Below, piece after piece: positions 9,113-16,649 of a stretch of DNA of 64,000 bases; position 1 is the stretch's first letter, and each line of letters starts with the position of its first letter. Both the position numbers and the translations under genes were made by a program. The DNA comes from Marinobacter sp. JH2 (lineage in GTDB: Bacteria; Pseudomonadota; Gammaproteobacteria; Pseudomonadales; Oleiphilaceae). The stretch lies in the NCBI RefSeq assembly GCF_004353225.1, contig NZ_CP037934.1, forward strand, positions 3,286,001 through 3,350,000. Direction: 5' to 3'. The notes beneath the pieces were generated by a model. It had not been told where the DNA came from and did not search any database. It worked only from the letters and a program-made list of their open reading frames with translations.

Positions 9113-10216
9113 TTACTCCAGCCCCATAGGATCGGTTTGGTCGTCCCATTCGGGTTGGAAGTGTTGTTCCACAACCTCCACAGGCACTTCCGCCACCGAC
9201 GGGTAGCTCCACACGGGCGTTTGGTCTTTGTCTACCATTAAGGCTCGAATGCCTTCGGCTAAGTCAGGGCGCCGGACACATTCCAGTGCCATGGCCAGCT
9301 CCATTCGAAACACATCTTTAAGCGACATCTGCTGTCCCTTCTGCAGCTGATGCCAAATGAGCCAGGCGGTAACCGGAGATCCGTTACGCAAGGATTGGAT
9401 GCAGCCTTGCCACCACGGGTCGTTATTGTCGCTGCCAAGTAGTTGTTCAACCACGGCGGGGAGTTCGGTACCGGCGGTGAGTTTGGCAATGTGCTGTTCG
9501 TGTTGCTCCAGATGGCCCGGCGGCAATGCCCGATAATCCACAGCTTCCACTTGGTTTAGCAAACGGAACAGGCGGTTATCGTCGGCCGCGGGCTCGCCTC
9601 GCCAATACTCTTCCTGGAGCTTTTGCAGTAATACGTCGATGTGATCGGGTTCGATGATCATATCGGCCAGCCCCACTCGCAGAGCGTCGGCAGCGTTCAG
9701 GTGCGCACCGGTCAGGCCCATGAATAAACCGAGTCGGCCCGGCAGGCGGTTGAGAAACCAGCTGGCGCCAACGTCAGGGAAAAGGCCAATACTGATTTCC
9801 GGCATGGCTAAGGTGACATCGGGTGTCACCAGGCGGTAGCGGCAGCCCGACATTAGTCCCATGCCGCCGCCCATAACAATGCCGTGAACCAAGCCGACCA
9901 CGGGTTTAGGGAAGCGGTGCAGGCTGTAATTCAGACGGTATTCCTGTGTAAAAAATCGTTCGGTGGCGTCGCTGTTGCAGTCGGCGCGTATGTTTTCGTA
10001 GAGGGCGCGGATATTACCACCGGCGCAGAAGGCGCGGTCGCCACTGCCGCGCAACATGACCAAACAAATGCGGCTGTCGTCTGCCCAACGGTCAAGCGCG
10101 CTCTGTGCCTGAACGACCATCTCTTCGGTGAGGGCGTTGAGAGTTTTCGGCGAATTCAGGGTCAGTAGGCCGATGTGGCCTTCCCGGCAGGCGAGTTCCT
10201 GGACCTCTACTGGCAT
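9113..10216 (-). CDS. Enoyl-CoA hydratase/isomerase family protein, probable 3-hydroxyisobutyryl-CoA hydrolase
   Basis: Crotonase-fold enzyme of 367 residues. The oxyanion-hole and CoA-binding segment GDRAFCAGGNIRALYE (about 59-74) and GIVMGGGMGLMSGCRYRL (second oxyanion glycine) fit the ECH_2 (PF16113) group. That group includes 3-hydroxyisobutyryl-CoA hydrolase of valine degradation. The longer C-terminal part compared with ordinary 260-residue hydratases supports the hydrolase assignment. No other valine-degradation genes are adjacent, so the substrate is inferred from family only. Confidence 0.8.
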   Translation of the reverse strand: MPVEVQELACREGHIGLLTLNSPKTLNALTEEMVVQAQSALDRWADDSRICLVMLRGSGDRAFCAGGNIRALYENIRADCNSDATERFFTQEYRLNYSLHRFPKPVVGLVHGIVMGGGMGLMSGCRYRLVTPDVTLAMPEISIGLFPDVGASWFLNRLPGRLGLFMGLTGAHLNAADALRVGLADMIIEPDHIDVLLQKLQEEYWRGEPAADDNRLFRLLNQVEAVDYRALPPGHLEQHEQHIAKLTAGTELPAVVEQLLGSDNNDPWWQGCIQSLRNGSPVTAWLIWHQLQKGQQMSLKDVFRMELAMALECVRRPDLAEGIRALMVDKDQTPVWSYPSVAEVPVEVVEQHFQPEWDDQTDPMGLE

Positions 10217-10344
10217 GAGCGCTGTCTCCGATAATCGGCAGGTGATTCAACTGATGAGTTTTTGTGGTGTGTTCTTACTTTGGCATCGTATGTTCAGGAG
10301 TAAAAGGACATTATGAGGCTTTCAATGTCCTTGATCTATCGCAT

Positions 10345-10372
10345 TTGTAGCTCACAAGGGTTGTGCTATAAG
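10345..10372 (+). promoter_or_regulatory. Sigma-70 type promoter for the cytochrome gene
   Basis: TTGTAG (10345-10350), 16-bp spacer, TATAAG (10367-10372), about 65 bases before the start codon at 10438. Good match for a housekeeping promoter. Confidence 0.55.
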
Positions 10373-10437
10373 TAACTCCTAGATTTGGATCGGCGTTGAG
10401 CCGGCTATAAAACCTAAAAGATGAGAGGGTTATCCCT

Positions 10438-10773
10438 ATGAATATGAAACACTTCGCAGTTGCTGGTTTGTTCGCGTTGGGTGCCTTGGCCCCGGCCGCT
10501 TCGATGGCAGCAGGGGATGCCGCTGCTGGTAAGGCAAAAGCGGCGGTTTGTGCAGCCTGTCACGGCCAGAACGGTGTTGCTCAGATTCCAATTTATCCTA
10601 ACCTGGCGGGCCAGAACGAACAGTATCTGGTCGCTGCTTTGAAAGCCTACAAGGCCGGACAGCGCCAAGGCGGCCAAGCGCCCGTAATGCAAGGACAGGC
10701 AACAGGCTTGAGCGATGCGGACATTGCTAACCTGGCCGCCTACTTCGCCAGCCTGCCGGCCGGCGGAAAGTAA
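10438..10773 (+). CDS. Periplasmic class I c-type cytochrome (c553/c5-like)
   Basis: Small monohaem electron carrier of 111 residues. A Sec signal peptide (about 1-25, cleaved after SMAA) is followed by the haem attachment motif CAACH. A distal Met ligand candidate lies in [23 protein letters not shown], the typical C-terminal helix. It would act in the periplasm between a quinol oxidase or dehydrogenase and a terminal oxidase. The gene stands alone after a clear promoter and ends in a convergent hairpin. Confidence 0.9.
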   Translation: MNMKHFAVAGLFALGALAPAASMAAGDAAAGKAKAAVCAACHGQNGVAQIPIYPNLAGQNEQYLVAALKAYKAGQRQGGQAPVMQGQATGLSDADIANLAAYFASLPAGGK

Positions 10774-10790
10774 GCTCCGGCTTGGAAGTC

Positions 10791-10830
10791 AATTGTCAGT
10801 GGTGCGGCTCAGGCCTCGCCACTGACAATT
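10791..10830. terminator. Convergent hairpin at cytochrome / ppnN 3' ends
   Basis: Perfect 12-bp arms AATTGTCAGTGG (10791-10802) and its complement (10819-10830), overlapping the last codons of ppnN. There is no long T-tract, so it may act as a hairpin terminator or 3'-end stabiliser. Confidence 0.5.
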
Positions 10831-12191
10831 CGATAGCAGGGTTTGTAAGCGGATGAACTGGGCAGCTTCATTCGGTTTTGTTCGATAAATTGCGCCAGCA
10901 TTTCCTCTAGCGGTTCGATCAGTGCCGGATCTCCCGCAATCTCGAATGGCCCCTTCTCCTGAATTTTCCGAATTCCACTTTCCTTTACGTTCCCCGCAAC
11001 GATTCCGCTAAATGCTTTGCGTAAGTTGGCGGCGACCATGTGCGGCGGTTGGTCCCGGTGAAGCTCTAGCGCCCGCATGTTGTCGTGATCGGGCTCAAAC
11101 GGCAGCTGGAACACCGGATCGATTTTCAGCATCCAGTTGAAATAGTAAGCATCCTGCATAGCGCGGCGGAAGGTTTCCACGTCCTTCATGCCTTGGCTCA
11201 TGGTCTGTGCTACTTTTTCCGGATCATCAATAATGATGCTGTATTTGCTGGCGGCTTCATCGCCCAGAGCATCGCGGATGAAACGGTCGATCATCTCGAA
11301 ATACTCGGCATTCTCCTGAAGGCCTGTGAACACCACCGGGAAGGGCAGGTCGGCATTGTCCGGATGCAGCAGTATGCCCAGCAGATAGAGGATTTCTTCC
11401 GCCGTACCTACGCCGCCTGGAAAAACGATGACACCGTGGCCAGCCCGAACAAAGGCTTCCAGGCGTTTTTCGATATCTGGCATGATCACCAGTTCGTTGA
11501 CGATCGGGTTGGGGGCTTCTGCGCCAATAATCCCCGGTTCTGTGATGCCGATGTAGCGGCCATTTTTGATGCGTTGCTTGGCATGGCCGATAGTGGCGCC
11601 CTTCATCGGGCCTTTCATGGCACCTGGACCACAGCCTGTGCAAATGCTTAGCCCGCGCAGACCCAGTTGGTGCCCCACTTCTTTACTGTATTGATACTCG
11701 TTGTGACTGATGGAGTGCCCGCCCCAGCAGACGACAATGTCCGGTTGCCGACCGGCTTCCAGGACACGCGCATTCCGGAGGATGTGAAACACCAGATTGG
11801 TGAGGTCTTCCGGGTTGTCTTTTCGGAAGCCTTCAACAAAGTTGGGAAGGGAATGGCTGTAAACAATATCTCGCAGTACCGAAAACAGGTGCTCCCGGTT
11901 GGCTCGCAGCATTTCGCCGTCCACGAAGGCGTGGGCGGGGGCGTTAACCAACTCCAGTTTTAAACCTCTGGGTTGAGGCACAAGATGCACGTCGAAATCC
12001 GCGTGGGTTTCCATTAACTCTTTGCAGTCGTCCGTTTCTACACCGGTGTTCAAGACCGCTAGCGCGCATTGACGGAATAATCGATACAGACCTCCTTCGC
12101 TCTTGTCCTTGAGACGGGCGACCTCGTGGCTGGACAAGATCTCGAGGCTGCCTTCCGGTGAAACCAGTGCATTCATGGTGGATTCTGTCAT
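10809..12191 (-). CDS. ppnN: Pyrimidine/purine nucleotide 5'-monophosphate nucleosidase
   Basis: LOG-family nucleosidase (formerly YgdH) that hydrolyses nucleoside monophosphates to base and ribose 5-phosphate; the E. coli enzyme is regulated by (p)ppGpp. The 460-residue length equals that of E. coli PpnN (454). Diagnostic LOG motifs are visible: CTGCGPGAMKGPMKGA and the nucleotide-binding loop FPGGVGTAEEILYLLG. An AGGAG lies 11 bases before the ATG at 12191. Monocistronic between a hairpin and the divergent thiI. Confidence 0.93.
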   Translation of the reverse strand: MTESTMNALVSPEGSLEILSSHEVARLKDKSEGGLYRLFRQCALAVLNTGVETDDCKELMETHADFDVHLVPQPRGLKLELVNAPAHAFVDGEMLRANREHLFSVLRDIVYSHSLPNFVEGFRKDNPEDLTNLVFHILRNARVLEAGRQPDIVVCWGGHSISHNEYQYSKEVGHQLGLRGLSICTGCGPGAMKGPMKGATIGHAKQRIKNGRYIGITEPGIIGAEAPNPIVNELVIMPDIEKRLEAFVRAGHGVIVFPGGVGTAEEILYLLGILLHPDNADLPFPVVFTGLQENAEYFEMIDRFIRDALGDEAASKYSIIIDDPEKVAQTMSQGMKDVETFRRAMQDAYYFNWMLKIDPVFQLPFEPDHDNMRALELHRDQPPHMVAANLRKAFSGIVAGNVKESGIRKIQEKGPFEIAGDPALIEPLEEMLAQFIEQNRMKLPSSSAYKPCYRIVSGEA

Positions 12192-12331
12192 CGTTTGGAG
12201 AGCTCCTGAGTGTTTCGGCTATGACTGATTTTGATCATAACGGTCTTAAGGTTACACTAAGCCCTTTCCCGCTAATTCGCTACCCGACGTTTCTCCAACC
12301 GACGTCTCTATCTATTTGAAGTCCTTATCTT

Positions 12332-13786
12332 ATGAAATTGCTGATTCGCCCTGCCTCTGAAGTCGCCATCAAGAGTAAACCCGTTCGTAAGCAACAAATG
12401 CGTCAATTGCGGCAGAACATCCGAAAAATACTGTCGCGGCTGGATTCTGATATCCGGGTGGATGGCAGCTGGGACCGAATCGATGTGGATGTACCAGAAG
12501 AGCGCGGCTTGGCCAGCCCGGTGATTGATGAGCTGGTTCGGATTCCGGGCATCTCTACCATCCAAGAAATCGGTGTATTCCCGTTTGTGGATATTCAGGA
12601 TGTGGCTGACAAAGCCATTTCGGCTTTCGCTGATCGCTTGGATGCTAAGAGCTTTGTGGTAAGGGCCCGGCGAATCGGCAATCACGATTTCCGCTCGATT
12701 GATCTTGAGCGTTTGGTGGGTGGTATGCTTCTGCAGGCCACCAATGCTCGCGGCGTTGATTTAAAAAATCCTCAGATCGAAGTGCGCATTGAGGTTAAAG
12801 ACGATCAGTTCCATATAGCCCATCGCCGCCACGAGGGCGCTGGCGGTTACCCGATCGGGGCCGTTGAGACCGTGATGACGCTGATCTCGGGTGGCTACGA
12901 TTCCTCGGTTGCGGCCTACCTGATGATGCGCCGGGGCATGCGCAGCCACTTTCTGTTCTTCAATCTCGGAGGCGCTGCTCACGAGGTTGGCGTTCGTCAG
13001 GTCAGCCATTACCTGTGGGACCGATACGCCTCTTCGCACAACGTGAAGTTCATCTCTGTGCCTTTTGAAGGGGTGGTGGCGGAGATCATGCGCACGGTGA
13101 ACCACCGTCATTGGGGCGTGGTCCTAAAGCGTATGATGCTGAAAGCCGCAGCTGAGATTGGCCAGTACTACAACGTGGGCGGTTTGGTGATGGGCGATGC
13201 GGTGGCGCAGGTGTCCAGTCAGACGTTGACCAACCTGAACGTGGTTGACCGGGCCAGCGATGAAGTGGTGCTCCGCCCGCTGATCGCCATGGACAAGCAA
13301 GACATCATTCGCATTGCGAGGGACATCGGCACCGAGCCATTTTCCCGTACCATGCCGGAATATTGCGGTGTGATTTCCAGCCGGCCGGTGACCCGTGCCA
13401 AGTTGCACCGGGTTGAGGAAGAAGAAGAGAAAATGAATCCGGAGGTTCTGGCCAAGGCTATTGAGGACCGTACGGATGTGATGGTTAACCAATTGCTCGA
13501 CAGCGTGGTGACGCCGGAAGAGGTCGAACTGGTGGAAACGCCGTCCGTAGGCGATGTCATTATCGATATTCGTCATCCTTCCGAGGAAGAGCGGGCGCCG
13601 CTGTCTTTGACCAGTAATAATGTGTTGAAAATTCCTTTCTATGAAATCAACCAGAAGTTAGCGGATCTTCCGACGGAGAGTCAGTACCTGCTGTATTGCG
13701 ATCGCGGCACCATGAGCCGTATGCACGCCGGCCATTTGAAGGCCGACGGGCACGCCAATGTGAAGGTCTACACGCCCGCGCGCTAA
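12332..13786 (+). CDS. thiI: tRNA 4-thiouridine synthase / sulfurtransferase
   Basis: Inserts sulfur at U8 of tRNA (s4U) and can contribute sulfur to the thiazole of thiamine. The 484 residues match E. coli ThiI (482). The domain order is N-terminal ferredoxin-like and THUMP (about 1-165), then the PP-loop ATPase with SGGYDSSVA (about 186-194). A C-terminal rhodanese domain has the persulfide Cys in LLYCDRGTMS (about 456) and its partner Cys in EYCGVISSRPV (about 345). Both catalytic cysteines are present. The stop overlaps the convergent downstream gene by 4 bases. Confidence 0.95.
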   Translation: MKLLIRPASEVAIKSKPVRKQQMRQLRQNIRKILSRLDSDIRVDGSWDRIDVDVPEERGLASPVIDELVRIPGISTIQEIGVFPFVDIQDVADKAISAFADRLDAKSFVVRARRIGNHDFRSIDLERLVGGMLLQATNARGVDLKNPQIEVRIEVKDDQFHIAHRRHEGAGGYPIGAVETVMTLISGGYDSSVAAYLMMRRGMRSHFLFFNLGGAAHEVGVRQVSHYLWDRYASSHNVKFISVPFEGVVAEIMRTVNHRHWGVVLKRMMLKAAAEIGQYYNVGGLVMGDAVAQVSSQTLTNLNVVDRASDEVVLRPLIAMDKQDIIRIARDIGTEPFSRTMPEYCGVISSRPVTRAKLHRVEEEEEKMNPEVLAKAIEDRTDVMVNQLLDSVVTPEEVELVETPSVGDVIIDIRHPSEEERAPLSLTSNNVLKIPFYEINQKLADLPTESQYLLYCDRGTMSRMHAGHLKADGHANVKVYTPAR

Positions 13787-14796
13787 ACGCTGAGTCCTTG
13801 GACGAATTGCTGGACATTCTCTTTGAGAGTGTCCAGATCATACCCCCCTTCCTGAATGACCAACGTCGGTAGCCCCAGCTGTCGTATATGGGTGCTGAGC
13901 CGGCAAAAGCCTTCTGAACTAACGGACACTTTTGCCTGCGGGTCGTCTTTGTAGATATCAAAACCCAGCGTCAGAATCAGTACATCCGGCTGGTACAGGC
14001 GGATAGCGGCGAGCGCGTCTTGCAGCTTGGCAAAGAAATCATCCTCGCTGGAGCCGTGTGGCATGGGCAGATTGATGTTATAGCCCAGGCCATCGCCTTC
14101 GCCCCGCTCGTCTTCAAAGCCTGTCACCACGGGATAGAAATTGGTTGGGTCACCGTGGATGGATATATAAAGCACGTCACTGCGGTCGTAAAAAATCTCC
14201 TGAATGCCCTGACCGTGGTGCATGTCGGTATCCAGAATGACCGTCCGTGGAAAGCGGCTTTTCAGATGTTCTGCCGCAATCGCTGCATTGTTCAGATAGC
14301 AGAATCCGCCAGCTGCGTCTTTGCGAGCGTGATGTCCCGGTGGCCGGCACACCGCATAAGCCGCGCGCTCGCCCGTCATCAACGTATCGGCAGCGCCGAG
14401 TGCGGTTTGCGCCGACCAGTACGCGGCCTCCCAGGTGTTTGCGCCAATCGGGCAACTGCCGTCGGCTAGATAGCGGGCAGCCTCTGCCAGAACGCCGCGC
14501 AAAGCATTGGGGGAGCGTACAAAAATGTTGGAGATGACTTCGTCGCCCCAATCATCCATTTCCTGCCAGCGGCGGTGAGCCGACTCCAGAAACCGCAGAT
14601 AGCCTAAATCGTGCACCCGGGAAATTGAAGCCATGCCCTGGTCCGCCGGCTGAAGCACGGGTATACCCAATTCCTTCAAGCCCTCCAGCATTTGCACGGT
14701 TCGATCCGGCACCTCCTGGGGCTGGCGCATTTGCCCCCGCGTAAAATACGTCTTCGGAATGTGTAGATCCTGCGAGGGATGGAAAAATGCTTTCAT
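13783..14796 (-). CDS. Histone deacetylase-family amidohydrolase (probable acetylpolyamine deacetylase)
   Basis: Zinc-dependent deacetylase of 337 residues. It carries the HDAC-fold motifs RPPGHHARKDAAGGFCYLNN (His-His charge relay) and ILDTDMHHGQG with the zinc-binding Asp and His. YISIHGDPTNFYP and the C-terminal EGGYDLDTL complete the set. The GDPTNFYP variant resembles acetylpolyamine amidohydrolases more than AcuC, so acetylated putrescine or cadaverine are plausible substrates. AAGGAGG at a 6-base spacing fixes the start at 14796. Its divergent neighbour gabD encodes an aldehyde dehydrogenase, which would fit polyamine catabolism (inference). Confidence 0.85.
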   Translation of the reverse strand: MKAFFHPSQDLHIPKTYFTRGQMRQPQEVPDRTVQMLEGLKELGIPVLQPADQGMASISRVHDLGYLRFLESAHRRWQEMDDWGDEVISNIFVRSPNALRGVLAEAARYLADGSCPIGANTWEAAYWSAQTALGAADTLMTGERAAYAVCRPPGHHARKDAAGGFCYLNNAAIAAEHLKSRFPRTVILDTDMHHGQGIQEIFYDRSDVLYISIHGDPTNFYPVVTGFEDERGEGDGLGYNINLPMPHGSSEDDFFAKLQDALAAIRLYQPDVLILTLGFDIYKDDPQAKVSVSSEGFCRLSTHIRQLGLPTLVIQEGGYDLDTLKENVQQFVQGLSV

Positions 14797-14905
14797 GTCC
14801 GGCCTCCTTGGTTAACTCCTTCGAGTATAGGCTCGAACTCGGTGGCGTCAAAAACGCACTGGTACTTTACAGGGTGACTGTCAGCTACCACTATGAGGGA
14901 CATAA

Positions 14906-14947
14906 ATGAACAAGCCGTTCTATCCCGAACCGGGGTGGTATCCGTGA
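14906..14947 (+). CDS. Possible 13-codon leader peptide upstream of gabD
   Basis: ATG at 14906 preceded by GAGGGA at a 5-base spacing, encoding MNKPFYPEPGWYP then TGA, 16 bases before the gabD ATG. The peptide is rich in Pro and aromatic residues and ends Pro-stop, as some arrest peptides do. A second overlapping frame (ATG 14893 to TGA 14967) also exists. Expression is unproven. Confidence 0.3.
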   Translation: MNKPFYPEPGWYP

Positions 14948-14963
14948 TCCAAAAGGAGCCGAG

Positions 14964-16412
14964 ATGATTGAGTCACCATTGCTGCAGAATGTTAAGGGCT
15001 ATATTGGCGGACGTTGGGTAGATAATGACGGAGGCAGTACTTTCGAGGTGTTTAATCCGGCGACTCGAGAGCGCATTGCCGAGGTGCCGTCCATGCCGGA
15101 AAACGACATTTTGGCAGCGGTTGAGGCGGGCAAGTCCGCACTGAGGCTGGCGACGCCGTGGCCCATCGAAACTCGCAGGAAATGGCTGGAAGGCATCCGC
15201 GATGCCTTGAAAGAAAACAAAGCCGAAATTGGCCGGATTCTGTGCATGGAACACGGCAAACCCTTGGCCGAGGCGCAGGGGGAAGCGGAATACGCGGCTG
15301 GCTTTTTCGATTACTGTGCCAAGCACATCGAAGCTCTGGACGCCCACACCATTCCCGAAAAACCCAAAGACTGCACCTGGACGGTTCATTATCGGCCGGT
15401 GGGAGTAGTTGGCCTGATCGTTCCCTGGAACTTTCCAATCGGCATGATCGCGAAAAAACTGTCGGCGGCTCTGGCGGCGGGTTGTCCGTCGGTGATCAAA
15501 CCGGCCAGCGAAACCCCGCTGACCATGGTGGCGCTGTTTACGTTGATGGATAAGCTCGACCTACCCGATGGCATGGTTAACCTGGTGATGGGCAAAGCCA
15601 GCGTGATCGGCAAAGTGCTGTGTGAGCACCAGGACGTGCCGATGCTCAGCTTTACCGGGTCTACCGAAGTAGGCCGTAAGCTGGTTTTGGATACCGCGGA
15701 GCAGGTTAAAAAGCTGGCGCTGGAGTTGGGTGGCAACGCCCCGTTTATTATCTTCGACGATGCCGATCTGGATGCCGCTGCGGATAATCTGATTGCCAAC
15801 AAATTTCGCGGCGGTGGCCAAACCTGCGTGTGCGCCAACCGGGTGTTTATCCACGAGGACGTGGCCGAAGCGTTTGGCGAAAAACTGGCGCAGAGAATTG
15901 GCCGCATGACCGTTGGTGACGGTATGAAAGACGGTGTCGATATCGGGCCGCTGGTGAATCAGGCTGGATTCGACAAAGTGAAACGTCACCTTGAAGATGC
16001 GTTGAACAAAGGTGCAACTCTGGTCGCAGGTAAAGCGCCCGGGGAACTGGGCGATGGTCTGTTTTTCCCGCCGACCGCGGTGATGGGCGTTACCCGCGAC
16101 ATGTGTTGCTACAGGGAAGAAACCTTCGGCCCGCTGGTGCCGATGGCGTTGTTCCGCACCGAGGACGAAGTGATCGAGGCGGGCAACGATACCGAATTCG
16201 GCTTAGCGTCTTATGTGTTCACAGCCGATGCGGAACGAGCCCAACGTGTGGCTGCCGGACTCCGTTTTGGTCACGTAGGCTGGAACACGGGCACCGGCCC
16301 GACGCCGGAAGCACCGTTTGGGGGCATGAAGGCATCCGGCATTGGCCGCGAAGGTGGTTTGGAAGGTTTGTTCGAGTTTGTGGAAGCGCAGACGGTTCCG
16401 CGGGGCTTCTGA
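14964..16412 (+). CDS. gabD: NAD(P)-dependent succinate-semialdehyde dehydrogenase family
   Basis: Aldehyde dehydrogenase of 482 residues, the exact length of E. coli GabD. The catalytic Cys is in GGGQTCVCANR (about residue 287), the general-base Glu in LELGGNAPF, and the cofactor loop is SFTGSTEVGRKL. The segment KPKDCTWTVHYRPVGVVGLI and the C-terminal GREGGLEGLFEFVE are typical of the succinate-semialdehyde group. Strong AAGGAG at 14952-14957. No gabT follows, so the enzyme may serve polyamine or general aldehyde oxidation. A palindromic element follows the stop. Confidence 0.87.
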   Translation: MIESPLLQNVKGYIGGRWVDNDGGSTFEVFNPATRERIAEVPSMPENDILAAVEAGKSALRLATPWPIETRRKWLEGIRDALKENKAEIGRILCMEHGKPLAEAQGEAEYAAGFFDYCAKHIEALDAHTIPEKPKDCTWTVHYRPVGVVGLIVPWNFPIGMIAKKLSAALAAGCPSVIKPASETPLTMVALFTLMDKLDLPDGMVNLVMGKASVIGKVLCEHQDVPMLSFTGSTEVGRKLVLDTAEQVKKLALELGGNAPFIIFDDADLDAAADNLIANKFRGGGQTCVCANRVFIHEDVAEAFGEKLAQRIGRMTVGDGMKDGVDIGPLVNQAGFDKVKRHLEDALNKGATLVAGKAPGELGDGLFFPPTAVMGVTRDMCCYREETFGPLVPMALFRTEDEVIEAGNDTEFGLASYVFTADAERAQRVAAGLRFGHVGWNTGTGPTPEAPFGGMKASGIGREGGLEGLFEFVEAQTVPRGF

Positions 16413-16443
16413 CGCTCCTAACTTTTGGAGTTAACGCTTACGG

Positions 16444-16537
16444 GCGGGGAGGTCTTTTCAGGGCAGGCTGCAAGTCGTCCCTGAGGCTTATTTGGGGCCA
16501 TCCCTGGCCCTCAATAGTCCTGAAAAGACCTCCCCGC
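16444..16537. repeat. Palindromic intergenic element (GCCATCCNTGGC core)
   Basis: Perfect 19-bp outer inverted repeat GCGGGGAGGTCTTTTCAGG (16444-16462 and 16519-16537). Inside lies GGGCCATCCCTGGCCC (16495-16510), containing the core GCCATCCCTGGC shared with the elements at 6158 and 33644. Located after gabD. Confidence 0.8.
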
Positions 16538-16603
16538 TCGTGTGCGTCTGCACCAGAGATTGTTCAACTCCTCGGTCCAACAGAAATCCCCGTTATCTCC
16601 TGT

Positions 16604-16632
16604 TATACTTCCCAACCTGTTTATTTAACCAG
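16604..16632 (+). promoter_or_regulatory. uvrD promoter -10 and LexA (SOS) box
   Basis: A TATACT -10 hexamer (16604-16609) is followed by CTGTTTATTTAACCAG (16617-16632). This matches the SOS consensus CTGT-N8-ACAG with one mismatch and would cover the transcription start. SOS control of uvrD is known in E. coli, which supports the assignment. Confidence 0.75.
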
Positions 16633-16649
16633 TAGAAAAGCTAGGTGCT

